A stretch of DNA of 42,556 nt from a virus, in IMG/VR virus record IMGVR_UViG_3300033148_004419, positions 1 through 42,556 of that record; one strand, written 5' to 3'. Below the pieces are notes generated by a model. The model made no database searches, was not told the DNA's origin, and saw only the letters and a program-made list of their open reading frames with translations. Position numbers and translations under genes: made by a program. The stretch's first letter is position 1. Every line of letters begins with the position of its first letter. Of this stretch, positions 1 to 6,863 are shown piece after piece.

Positions 1-21
1 GTGAGTTCTTGCCTTTTTCAT
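1..21 (-). CDS. Start of next gene (only seven codons in window)
   Basis: An ATG at 21-19 on the minus strand is preceded by a strong ribosome-binding site (AAAGGAGATGACC) and begins MKKARTH before the window ends. Its frame differs from that of the overlapping small gene. Nothing about function can be said. Confidence 0.45.
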
Positions 22-148
22 GGTCATCTCCTTTTGAAATTCTATTTACACATAAGTTATTTTTGTATGCAAGCATTTTTTCACGCACTATGGCGAGATA
101 AGATTTTTTCTCTCGGTAGTTGGCTAGTATTTGCTTTAATGTTTTCAT
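1..148 (-). CDS. Small basic protein, cut by window edge
   Basis: The frame opens at an ATG (148-146) that overlaps the helicase stop codon in an ATGA arrangement and stays open for 49 codons to the window edge. The product begins MKTLKQILANYREKK and is rich in lysine and tyrosine. I do not recognise it. It is coupled to the helicase gene, so it belongs to the replication operon. A second well-placed start (ATG at 21-19) lies in another frame, so this gene probably ends just outside the window. Confidence 0.55.
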   Translation of the reverse strand, partial: MKTLKQILANYREKKSYLAIVREKMLAYKNNLCVNRISKGDDHEKGKNS

Positions 149-1605
149 GAGCACATCCCCGCAAGCTGTTGATATGAGACAACTGAAGAAGTGAATCCGT
201 CATACTCTTTGTGATACTCGAGGACAACCCTACCCTCGTTCCCAAGCGCTCTATTCTTCGCAACGGAGATGGTTGAGAAGCGATGGACGTTGAACGAATT
301 TGGAAAAGCTCTGTCGAGTCGTTGTATGATGAGCACGTTGTCGGCGTATTGTTTTATGCCGGAGCTGCCCTTCAGATTTGCCATAGACATGAAGCCACGA
401 TCATCTTTGGTTTGCACTGGGTGGACGATAAGTATGATATGCATTCCGGTTTCGAGTGCTTTGGCATGCAGTTGTTTCATGATGGTCTCGTATTTTTCTC
501 TTTCCTCACCTTCACGTATTGATGGTGTGAGATAGCCAAGATCTTCTACAACAGCCAGTTGAATCTTGTTAGAGTAGTGAGCGTAATTGAGACTATCCAT
601 GATTGATTCTAGTGTCATGCGATCACCATGGGGATCGATGTAGATTTTTTTTTCCTTGAAGGTTTTGACCAGGCGTTGTTTGGAGTAGTCGTCTATCTTG
701 TCTTTTCTGATGGACTGTTTCAAGATGATACTTCCCATTTTCTCTAGGACTTTAGCGGGTCGCATTTCTTGGCTTGTTATCCAAACGCCTGTGTTTGTCC
801 TTTCTGCGACGTTAAGTGCGAGATTTGCTGCGAATGTCGTTTTACCTGAACCAGTGTCCCCGGTTACGACGGTGAGTTCGTGAGACCTAAGCCCTCCGAG
901 GATTTCATCGAGGTCAACAAACCCAGTGGTTTTACCTTCAGGTGTTGCGGAGAATATTTCGTCTATGGATATCTCGCTTGCATGGATGACTGTTTCCATT
1001 TTCTCACGGAACGCAGTCTTGTAGAAATCCGAGAGGCCATATCCAGCTCGCAGCGCGCCGTTTGCGTCTTTCACACCTTCAATGTCGAAAAAGATAGAGC
1101 GAAACTTATGTTTTGGTATCATTTGCTTAATCTTCTCGATCATCTGCTTTCCGAGTTTATCAGCATCAAAATTGACATACACTTGATCGAAGCTATTGAT
1201 ATATTGGAATTCTCTTTCGAACACCTTGGGTGCAGCGGTGATACCGTTTGGCAATGAGACCGCATTGACATAGCCAACTTCTATCCACGACAAGCAATCC
1301 CATTCACCTTCAGTGATGATGATGTATGTTTTGTCTGGGAAGTCTTGTTGATTGAAGAATGGCAGTGTGTAGTCCTCGTCGTCGCAGACAAGTGGGCTTT
1401 TAGCGGAGAAGTACTGAGCCTTGGACTCGATGTTTATTACCTTGAATCGATCCGGGACTTGTTTGTTACCTCCATATGGAAACAGTGCTTCTGTGTCGTG
1501 GATGGTGACGTTGGCATTAGTGAGAGTCTCATGAGATATGTTACGGAAATCATCTTCGTTTGTCACTGCCTTCCAGTCCTTTAGGATAGAATAATATTCA
1601 GTCAT
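145..1605 (-). CDS. Toprim/RecA-fold replicative helicase (T7 gp4/DnaB-like)
   Basis: 486 residues. A Toprim-like module is visible at about residues 95-155, with TEGEWDCLS near 98-106 and FDADKLGK near 146-153. A RecA-fold helicase follows, with Walker A GDTGSGKTT near 249-257 and a Walker-B-like AVVEDLGYL near 351-359. Proteins of this type (T7 gp4, Twinkle) unwind the replication fork as hexamers, and some also prime DNA synthesis. The N-terminal zinc-binding domain of T7 gp4 is missing and the region before the Toprim is short, so primase activity is doubtful. The start overlaps the stop of the upstream winged-helix replication gene by ATGA, which couples the two. Confidence 0.88.
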   Translation of the reverse strand: MTEYYSILKDWKAVTNEDDFRNISHETLTNANVTIHDTEALFPYGGNKQVPDRFKVINIESKAQYFSAKSPLVCDDEDYTLPFFNQQDFPDKTYIIITEGEWDCLSWIEVGYVNAVSLPNGITAAPKVFEREFQYINSFDQVYVNFDADKLGKQMIEKIKQMIPKHKFRSIFFDIEGVKDANGALRAGYGLSDFYKTAFREKMETVIHASEISIDEIFSATPEGKTTGFVDLDEILGGLRSHELTVVTGDTGSGKTTFAANLALNVAERTNTGVWITSQEMRPAKVLEKMGSIILKQSIRKDKIDDYSKQRLVKTFKEKKIYIDPHGDRMTLESIMDSLNYAHYSNKIQLAVVEDLGYLTPSIREGEEREKYETIMKQLHAKALETGMHIILIVHPVQTKDDRGFMSMANLKGSSGIKQYADNVLIIQRLDRAFPNSFNVHRFSTISVAKNRALGNEGRVVLEYHKEYDGFTSSVVSYQQLAGMCS

Positions 1606-2396
1606 GATCTTACTCCTTCCATAAACTTATCTAGGTATGGGTCACGTTTGCCTTTCTTTTCTGATTTCATATCCGCATCCAGTCGTTCGAACTTGTCACG
1701 GAACTTGTGTGCCGACAGAATGTTTTTCCTCCAGAACTCATTGGTCGGCAACCAGTCTATTACCGCCATGATCTCAGTTTCGTTGTAGCCATCGATTCTG
1801 ATTAGTTTTTCGAGATCATAGGCCCATGCTTCAATAGTGGACATTTTGTTGAGTTTCACCTTCCATGACAGAATTGACTTATGGAGGTGATTTGCTATTT
1901 TCTCAGAAACGGAACATGTATGTATTTCTTTTCTTTCTTTAATATACTCATTACTTAGTAGTGTCGGTTTTACCGGAAGCGGTAAATCCGTAAGCGGTAA
2001 AACCGGACACGGTAACTTAGCCGGTAAGGGTTTTTGCCGTTGCGGTTCCTTGGGGAGGGGCTTCTTTTTGTGCGGTTTTTGCGGATACGGTACGACAATT
2101 GTCGGTTCTTCATAGATAGTGTATTCTGTGTGGGTAAATTTGCCCTTTACCCGTATATCATTTCTTTCACATAAACCATTAGTATTCAGTTCTTTCAATA
2201 GCTTAAAAATCTTGTCTTTCTTTGCAGGAAAATTCTCGGTGAGCTGTGAAACTTTTATTGTCCAGTCGTCATGTCGACTTAGGAGATAGGCCCACAGCCC
2301 TTTCGCTTCCCATGAAAGAGAAGTAATTTCCAATGTTTTCTTGTGTAGGACAACATAAGGTTTTTCTTTGCTATGTGAAGTTCTAATAAGTGACAT
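1602..2396 (-). CDS. Winged-helix phage replication protein (initiator/helicase-loader type)
   Basis: 264 residues, started at the ATG with a good ribosome-binding site (AAAGGAGAACCAG) rather than seven codons upstream. Residues 1-90 look like the helix-turn-helix domain common in phage replication proteins. A proline/lysine-rich linker of repeated LP and KP motifs covers about 95-140. The C-terminal 100 residues are helical, with a YNETEIMAVIDWLPTNEFW segment reminiscent of DnaD or lambda-O-like C-termini. The linker DNA contains regularly spaced CGGTAA repeats, a candidate origin. It lies directly upstream of, and overlaps, the helicase gene, as expected for an initiator or loader. Exact biochemical role is inferred. 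Confidence 0.72.
   Translation of the reverse strand: MSLIRTSHSKEKPYVVLHKKTLEITSLSWEAKGLWAYLLSRHDDWTIKVSQLTENFPAKKDKIFKLLKELNTNGLCERNDIRVKGKFTHTEYTIYEEPTIVVPYPQKPHKKKPLPKEPQRQKPLPAKLPCPVLPLTDLPLPVKPTLLSNEYIKERKEIHTCSVSEKIANHLHKSILSWKVKLNKMSTIEAWAYDLEKLIRIDGYNETEIMAVIDWLPTNEFWRKNILSAHKFRDKFERLDADMKSEKKGKRDPYLDKFMEGVRS
1965..2030. repeat. Iteron-like CGGTAA repeats; candidate replication origin
   Basis: Five copies of a CGGTAAAACCG-like unit: one inverted (1965-1975) and direct copies starting at 1980, 1995, 2010 and 2022. The first three direct copies are spaced by exactly 15 bp. Degenerate copies continue to about 2095. A strongly AT-rich block (about 1918-1960) lies alongside. Iterons inside the initiator gene next to an AT-rich segment resemble the lambda ori within gene O. 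The function is inferred. Confidence 0.55.
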
Positions 2397-2481
2397 CTGG
2401 TTCTCCTTTAAAAGCATAAAGCTTTTATTTTAATGATTTTGAGCTTGGAGAATATACAGATGATATGATAGAATAGCTGAC

Positions 2482-2517
2482 ATAATCTCCGGTATAATCT
2501 CCGGTATAATCTCAGGC
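2482..2517. repeat. Three tandem 12-bp repeats upstream of the replication operon
   Basis: The 12-mer ATAATCTCCGGT occurs at 2482-2493 and 2494-2505, with a diverged third copy at 2506-2517. It sits in the 317-bp non-coding stretch 2397-2713, upstream of the replication operon on the minus strand, so it could be a regulator-binding array or part of a promoter region. I see no clear consensus promoter there. Confidence 0.6.
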
Positions 2518-2678
2518 ATATTAGCCTGTTCTTCAGGACTGTTTTTCCTGTTGAACAAAAATAAAAAGGTATCTATCATAACATTGTATTTCTTTTTCCA
2601 AATAGATGTTACGTCTATAGATATTTTTTGGGCAATAGAAAGTTTAAAAAACTTTTTTTGTTAATGATTTTGTGTTCT

Positions 2679-2706
2679 AAGCCCCTAACTCTTAGGGGCT
2701 TTTTTC
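2679..2706 (+). terminator. Strong GC hairpin with T-tract (plus-strand orientation)
   Basis: A perfect 10-bp stem (AAGCCCCTAA / TTAGGGGCTT) with a 3-base loop is followed by six Ts on the plus strand. On the minus strand it lies just after the SpoVG-like gene but lacks a clean T-tail there. It could act on minus-strand transcripts through its stem, or block antisense plus-strand transcription. Confidence 0.55.
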
Positions 2707-2713
2707 ATTTGAA

Positions 2714-3070
2714 CTAGAATGGTAACGAATCGTCTAAGACTGGAGTTGTACAGGTGGGAAAGGGTGCTGGAGGTGCTGAAACTTTGCCTCTAGCAAAATA
2801 ATCTCCGAGCGCACTACGCAGGGATAGACTGAATTCTTTGTAGGCTTCTTTTGTGAAAAACCCTATGTAATTGAAATATTTCTTCTCTCCTGTCTGGTCC
2901 GTATATTCTTTGTTGGGGAGAGCATAGAACTTGCCTCCATTTTCTGTATCTATCACTTTCACATCACGTATTGTCAATGGTACGTTGTCAATATAGATGA
3001 CAATATCAGCGGAACCTTTTACCTTTCCGCCATGCTCATTTTTTTTGTATTGGGTTACTTCTATCTTCAT
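2714..3070 (-). CDS. SpoVG-like DNA-binding protein with SSB-like C-terminal tip
   Basis: 118 residues. The pattern LTIRDVKVIDTENGGKFYALPNK (in part: IRDVKVID, then FYALPNKEY) matches the core of the SpoVG family, small proteins known to bind nucleic acids. The last residues, after a short Pro/Ala-rich linker, are LDDSLPF, very like the acidic C-terminal tip (DDDIPF-type) of single-stranded DNA-binding proteins that recruits replication partners. It is encoded beside the replication and recombination genes. No other SSB is visible, so it may serve as the phage's SSB. The fold assignment is from motif recognition; the role is inferred. Confidence 0.62.
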   Translation of the reverse strand: MKIEVTQYKKNEHGGKVKGSADIVIYIDNVPLTIRDVKVIDTENGGKFYALPNKEYTDQTGEKKYFNYIGFFTKEAYKEFSLSLRSALGDYFARGKVSAPPAPFPTCTTPVLDDSLPF

Positions 3071-3201
3071 GTTGTTGCTCCTATGTATAACATTAGCCCT
3101 AGTGCTAGGACAAAAATAAGTGTGACAATGATCCCACCTATCATTAAAGTGTTGGTTCTAACACGGTTATCTAGTTCCATCAGAATCTTTGATATCTCCA
3201 T
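3067..3201 (-). CDS. 44-residue single-span membrane protein
   Basis: The start is the ATG preceded by GAGGAAAAGCA; a second in-frame ATG lies seven codons later. One hydrophobic segment of about 22 residues (MIGGIIVTLIFVLALGLMLYIG) follows a charged N-terminus. It overlaps the end of the upstream gene by 35 bases and joins the SpoVG-like gene by an ATGA overlap. Unknown function. Confidence 0.55.
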   Translation of the reverse strand: MEISKILMELDNRVRTNTLMIGGIIVTLIFVLALGLMLYIGATT

Positions 3202-3481
3202 TGCTTTTCCTCGCTATTTCATAATAATTGTAAAACTCTGCCATGCATTCATGGATATAGCCAATTGCTCTGAACGGCTCACCACATGCGACCGTCATAC
3301 CGCATACAATGCCTAAAAGAATACGCATTTCTTCGATTGGATTAAGGTCAAACTCGGCCATGGTGCAAATAATTTTCGCTGATGCATTGGCTCTTTTTAG
3401 GTGAATTTCTTTGTCTTTATCCGACATCCTCGGATCTTTCCTTATCTTTTCTTGTAGATCTTCAATATCAATATCCATCAT
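3167..3481 (-). CDS. Conserved-looking phage protein of unknown function
   Basis: 104 residues, not recognised. It begins MMDIDIEDLQEKIRKDP with an acidic helical N-terminus and has a mildly hydrophobic, cysteine-containing middle (MRILLGIVCGMTVACGEP). It starts at an ATGATG that overlaps the stop of the upstream Cro-like gene, so the two are cotranslated from the same leftward early promoter. Confidence 0.7.
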   Translation of the reverse strand: MMDIDIEDLQEKIRKDPRMSDKDKEIHLKRANASAKIICTMAEFDLNPIEEMRILLGIVCGMTVACGEPFRAIGYIHECMAEFYNYYEIARKSNGDIKDSDGTR

Positions 3482-3681
3482 GTCTCCTGATGTTCGTGAA
3501 ATAAAGCTTCTTCTTTTGTTATGTCTCCGTTGGTAACATCCTCGATGCGAATGGCTAACTTCTTGCTGGGAGAACTTCTGCCGATCAATAACATTCGCAA
3601 GTGGGTTATCGTTATGGATAGCCTTTCAGCCATCATTTTTTGTGTCAGTTTATTTTTTCTCATGTAGGTTTTTAAATTCAT
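3478..3681 (-). CDS. Cro/CI-type helix-turn-helix regulator
   Basis: 67 residues from the ATG preceded by AAGGAGAGGCGT; an upstream in-frame ATG at 3702 lacks a ribosome-binding site. The sequence shows the Xre/Cro-type helix-turn-helix arrangement (KLTQKMMAERLSITITHLRMLLIGRSSPSKK, in part). It is the first gene of the leftward unit and faces the recombination genes across a divergent promoter region, the usual position for a phage transcriptional switch regulator. Confidence 0.7.
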   Translation of the reverse strand: MNLKTYMRKNKLTQKMMAERLSITITHLRMLLIGRSSPSKKLAIRIEDVTNGDITKEEALFHEHQET

Positions 3682-3705
3682 ACGCCTCTCCTTTTTACAC
3701 ATTGT

Positions 3706-3734
3706 ATTGTAAATTAAATTTCAATATAGGTCAA
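3706..3734 (-). promoter_or_regulatory. Sigma70-type promoter for the leftward regulator operon
   Basis: On the minus strand, -35 TTGACC (3734-3729) and -10 TACAAT (3711-3706) are separated by 17 bp, 25 bases ahead of the Cro-like gene start. Confidence 0.65.
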
Positions 3735-3757
3735 GGTCTTTTTTATATAAGTTTTTC

Positions 3758-3786
3758 TTGTACCTAATTCGACAATGTGTTATGGT
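3758..3786 (+). promoter_or_regulatory. Possible promoter for the recombination operon
   Basis: TTGTAC (3758-3763) and TATGGT (3781-3786) with a 17-bp spacer, 30 bases before the ERF gene start. The match to consensus is only moderate, but the position between divergent genes fits. Confidence 0.4.
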
Positions 3787-3815
3787 TAGGGAAAACCAGC
3801 CAACAAGGAGATGTT

Positions 3816-4487
3816 ATGGCTACAAAACCAAAAGAAAAAGAACTCACGCTGACTCAAAAGCTGCTTGAGATAAGAAAAGAGATACCCTATTTGCAAAAAG
3901 ACGCAGAAGGGTATAACTATAAATATGTTAAGGGTAGCATTCTGCTAGGACTTTTGCGTCCTAAAATGGATGAACTCGGCGTGATGTTGACCTATTCTGT
4001 TACAGAGATGGAAACAGATAATGTTGAACGGCAAGTCTTTGACAAAAAGACTAAAAAACATAGGACAATTCAAACTGGTCGAGTCAGGATGAAATTTGTT
4101 TTTACATTTTTTGACGCTGAAAACAGGGATGCTATTATAAAAGAGACAATGTGGATTCAAGGAATCGGTGATGACATTCAGGACATTGGAGGTTATAATA
4201 CATATGCCTTGAGATATTTTCTTCTCGGCTTTTTCAATATCCCTTCCGATAGCGAAGATCCTGATGCATTCGAAAATGCAATTAATGCCTCGAGACCTCC
4301 AGAGTTGTTGTCCGATGAACAGTTGGATAATTTGAAGGAATTAATCAATGGACATGAGTCTATCAGAAGCCGCATCCTGAAGGCTTTTAAAAAACTAGAG
4401 TCGATTCGAAGCGAGGATTATGAAATGGTTTTAGATACTGTAGAAAAACTTATATACGACAAGGAGAACAACCGTGAAAACACTTGA
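3816..4487 (+). CDS. erf: ERF-family single-strand annealing protein
   Basis: 223 residues from ATG 3816, preceded by AAGGAG; a longer frame begins upstream without support. The N-terminal 150 residues carry the ERF pattern: a Lys-rich start, then YKYVKGSILLGLLRPKMDELG and, later, GIGDDIQDIGGYNTYALRYFLLG (both in part), which is the conserved core near residues 105-135. ERF proteins anneal complementary single strands during phage recombination. The gene overlaps the YqaJ exonuclease by 14 bases, giving the classical annealase/exonuclease pair. Confidence 0.85.
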   Translation: MATKPKEKELTLTQKLLEIRKEIPYLQKDAEGYNYKYVKGSILLGLLRPKMDELGVMLTYSVTEMETDNVERQVFDKKTKKHRTIQTGRVRMKFVFTFFDAENRDAIIKETMWIQGIGDDIQDIGGYNTYALRYFLLGFFNIPSDSEDPDAFENAINASRPPELLSDEQLDNLKELINGHESIRSRILKAFKKLESIRSEDYEMVLDTVEKLIYDKENNRENT

Positions 4488-5364
4488 TATTGAACAACGT
4501 TCCGATCTATGGCTTACATGGAGAAAAGAAGGAATCGGAGCAAGCGAAAGCTCTGCTCTCTTGAGAATGAGTAAATACGATTCGCCAATGGATATATGGG
4601 AACAAAAGACTGCACGAGCGTTCCCAAAAATTGTTAACTTCGATATGCAACGAGGAATAAACCTTGAAGAAGAAGCACGACACAAGTTCCAGTCCCTTAT
4701 GGGAAGAATGTTCTTTCCTATATGTGGGGAAAGAGATGACTTGCCTTTTGTCAAAGCATCGTTTGATGGAATTGACTGCAATCATGAGTACTTCGTGGAA
4801 ATAAAATGTCCCAGATCTGATAAACTTGGTGATGCACTTGACTCTGGAATCATTTATCGCATCAAAGAAGAATTCCCTCACTATTGGTGTCAAGTACAGC
4901 ACCAATATGCAGTTTGCGATACAGCGAAGGTTGGTTATCTGGCGGCTTATCTTGGTGGAGAAATAAACTATCTTCATATACCAAGAGATGATACCTTCAT
5001 CAACAACACTCTTATACCTGAGATAACAAGATTCTGGAACGATCATGTGCTTGCTGACAAAGAGCCTGAACTCACAGATGCGGACTATCTTTACATAGAT
5101 GACGCTGAGGCGATTTCCATTGCTAATGAATGGAAAGGTATCAATGAGGAGCTTAAAGCCCTTCAGGAGAAAGAGAAGGGGCTTAGAAAGCGCTTGATAG
5201 AACATGGCGATGATGGTAATGTGATTATCGGCAATGTCGTAAAGTTGACAAGATATGCAACGACAAGAATAAATTTCAAAATGGCATGTATCGATAACGA
5301 GATTGATATGGAAAAATACAAGAAAACTACTATCGGATGTTACAGGTTCACTCCAATCAAGTAG
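4474..5364 (+). CDS. YqaJ/lambda-Exo-type 5'-3' exonuclease
   Basis: 296 residues, starting with GTG at 4474 after a strong ribosome-binding site inside the end of the ERF gene. Diagnostic motifs: GIGASESS near residues 20-27, NLEEEARHKF near 63-72, the nuclease triad D98...E109-x-K111 in SFDGID...VEIKCP, and QVQHQY near 140-145. Enzymes of this family resect double-stranded ends so that the partner annealase can load. A coiled-coil stretch (LKALQEKEKGLRKRL) lies near residues 225-240. Confidence 0.9.
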   Translation: MKTLDIEQRSDLWLTWRKEGIGASESSALLRMSKYDSPMDIWEQKTARAFPKIVNFDMQRGINLEEEARHKFQSLMGRMFFPICGERDDLPFVKASFDGIDCNHEYFVEIKCPRSDKLGDALDSGIIYRIKEEFPHYWCQVQHQYAVCDTAKVGYLAAYLGGEINYLHIPRDDTFINNTLIPEITRFWNDHVLADKEPELTDADYLYIDDAEAISIANEWKGINEELKALQEKEKGLRKRLIEHGDDGNVIIGNVVKLTRYATTRINFKMACIDNEIDMEKYKKTTIGCYRFTPIK

Positions 5365-5366
5365 AG

Positions 5367-5465
5367 ATGAATATGTTTTTAGCTATTGCGATATCATTGA
5401 CAATTGGATCTATGGCTTTGTTGTTGACCATAGAGAAATTACTCATATGGTATCGCATGCGCTAA
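5367..5465 (+). CDS. 32-residue membrane peptide
   Basis: An ATG two bases after the exonuclease stop opens a 32-codon frame, MNMFLAIAISLTIGSMALLL then a short basic tail. It is almost entirely a single transmembrane helix. The ribosome-binding site is weak (GTAGAG), and a second ATG lies two codons on. It fills the convergent gap before the minus-strand lipoprotein gene. Unknown function. Confidence 0.42.
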   Translation: MNMFLAIAISLTIGSMALLLTIEKLLIWYRMR

Positions 5466-5473
5466 TAAATTGC

Positions 5474-5695
5474 TTATTCGCTAGGAATAATCCAATCTCC
5501 GTCATCATTCCAAAAGGAAAAATCCAGAGATCCACGCTTCATATCCAGGTAATCCTCAGCACATTCCTCGAAGAACTCCTCTCCTGCATTGTCTTCGGGG
5601 TATTCTTCGACTATTTCCTGAGTTATTCGCGCAACCCTCCACACTGTGCACGATGCCAACAACATAAATACGATAATAATGAGCAGCTTGTTCAT
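5474..5695 (-). CDS. Small acidic lipoprotein
   Basis: 73 residues with a type II signal peptide: MNK, a hydrophobic core, then a lipobox LLASC with Cys16. The mature part is acidic (EEFFEECAEDYLD). It is the last gene of the virion operon and is coupled by ATGA to the preceding small gene. A surface lipoprotein could alter the host envelope (exclusion) or be an outer-membrane spanin; it is longer and less proline-rich than typical Rz1 proteins. Function is unproven. Confidence 0.65.
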   Translation of the reverse strand: MNKLLIIIVFMLLASCTVWRVARITQEIVEEYPEDNAGEEFFEECAEDYLDMKRGSLDFSFWNDDGDWIIPSE

Positions 5696-5925
5696 TTGAT
5701 ATTACCTACTTTTCCGAGAATTTCCATCTCTGCATCCGAAAGCCGTAGCTTTTGTTGCAGCGCAGCCTTGTCTTCTATGGCCTTCTGCGCTGCGTCCTCA
5801 CGCGCTTTCTTTTTTATTGTCCACGCTGCTATCTCGTCATCTCTTTGCTGTTCTTCGGCTTGCGTGAGATCAACTCGCGTCGCTTTCCCTGTGCTTGCAT
5901 TGATAATTACTTTATGTCTACCCAT
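5692..5925 (-). CDS. Small helical tail-region protein
   Basis: 77 residues. The N-terminus (MGRHKVIINASTGKATRVDL) reads like the short beta strand found in many small phage proteins encoded next to tail fibres, followed by a long charged helix (EEQQRDDEIAAW, then KKKAREDAAQKAIEDKAAL). It lies between the last fibre gene and the lipoprotein. Specific role unknown. Confidence 0.6.
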   Translation of the reverse strand: MGRHKVIINASTGKATRVDLTQAEEQQRDDEIAAWTIKKKAREDAAQKAIEDKAALQQKLRLSDAEMEILGKVGNIK

Positions 5926-5935
5926 AAACCCCTCC

Positions 5936-6583
5936 TTAGCTTTGCGCTAATCTGTATAATCGTACCGTACCAGAGGCAATGTCATCATCAGTATACTGTA
6001 TCTTAACCGCATCCGTTATATAATCAGCATCCTGATAAAAATATCCATCAACAATATGACCTGACCCTATGACAAGGCGGTAATTTGCGACAGTTTGATG
6101 GTTTGCAGCCGGAGCATATAAAAATATCTGGCCTGAAAGATGCTGTGTGTCTCCGATATCTTTTATCATTTCGTCATCGTCAGTGTCGGTAGTTACACCA
6201 CCAGCAGCAACTTTAAGATATCGGCCGGACGACCACGCTGCATATGACGCACCATTATCATCATCTTGATACATCGCAAAATCAGGACCGCTCTCCGACT
6301 CGCACATGAGGTCTTCGATCAAAATCAGATACGAATACGAAGATGATAGATCTGTAAATGCAACAGACGCGTCGCTGGAAACGACGGTATTTGACACCCA
6401 TTCCCAGGCTCCGGCCGCACCAGGTGAAGTGACAGCTATGTCAACAGTACCAGCACCGTTTGTTACTGTTATCGTACCACCTAATGAGGTTAGGTTTGCA
6501 GGTGTGTAAAAACCACCTGTCGTTGCGATAGGGAATTGGCCATTGGTACCGTCTGGTAAATTTATTGAATTGTTGGTCGTCAT
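5936..6583 (-). CDS. Tail fibre/receptor-binding-type protein
   Basis: 215 residues. The N-terminal 60 residues are Gly/Thr-rich with short beta repeats. From WEWVSNTVVSS onward the pattern (YLILIEDLMCESESG, then YQDDDNGASYAAW, ending GTVRLYRLAQS) is the beta-sandwich type seen at the C-terminus of many phage fibres. It lies at the promoter-distal end of the virion operon, usual for host-recognition proteins. Confidence 0.65.
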   Translation of the reverse strand: MTTNNSINLPDGTNGQFPIATTGGFYTPANLTSLGGTITVTNGAGTVDIAVTSPGAAGAWEWVSNTVVSSDASVAFTDLSSSYSYLILIEDLMCESESGPDFAMYQDDDNGASYAAWSSGRYLKVAAGGVTTDTDDDEMIKDIGDTQHLSGQIFLYAPAANHQTVANYRLVIGSGHIVDGYFYQDADYITDAVKIQYTDDDIASGTVRLYRLAQS

Positions 6584-6591
6584 ATATCCCC

Positions 6592-6861
6592 CTAGGTGAC
6601 GTTGCTAACGCCAGATATTTGTTTAATGTTCGCCAGTGTCACGGCAGACGCTTTTTTTATCGAAGCCTGTGCTACTCCCATAAACACCTTGATGCTTGTC
6701 GCAGATCCACCGCCTTCTGGGTTAACCACGAAAGGCTGCGCGCGGTTCGCCCAATCCATAGTGTTGAGGTCTGGGGTTGCGTTACCCGCACAATATACCA
6801 TCGGGCTGCCCCTGAAGGCGTAATCCATCGTCTCTAAATCTGACTTTGTTGGTAATGCCAT
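6592..6861 (-). CDS. Small virion-associated protein
   Basis: 89 residues beginning MALPTKSDLETMDYAFRGSP, with an internal repeat of the theme (TMDYAFRGSPMV and TMDWANRAQPFV). Its C-terminus (QASIKKASAVTLANIKQISG) resembles short attachment motifs of fibre-associated phage proteins. It sits between the large spike and the next fibre, with only 2-9 base gaps. Exact role unknown. Confidence 0.6.
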   Translation of the reverse strand: MALPTKSDLETMDYAFRGSPMVYCAGNATPDLNTMDWANRAQPFVVNPEGGGSATSIKVFMGVAQASIKKASAVTLANIKQISGVSNVT

Positions 6862-6863
6862 CG

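Noticed and set aside
1965-2095. CRISPR-like array
   Set aside because: Repeats are about 11 bp with 1-5 bp gaps and lie inside a coding region; they fit iterons.
3777-3815. N-terminal extension of the ERF protein
   Set aside because: The extra 13 codons overlap the -10 region of the candidate promoter and lack a ribosome-binding site.
4507-5205. 232-codon minus-strand frame
   Set aside because: Antisense to the YqaJ exonuclease, whose motifs are unambiguous.
5303-5950. 215-codon plus-strand frame after the exonuclease gene
   Set aside because: It is antisense to the coupled lipoprotein and 77-residue genes and lies in the shadow of the exonuclease end; no ribosome-binding site.
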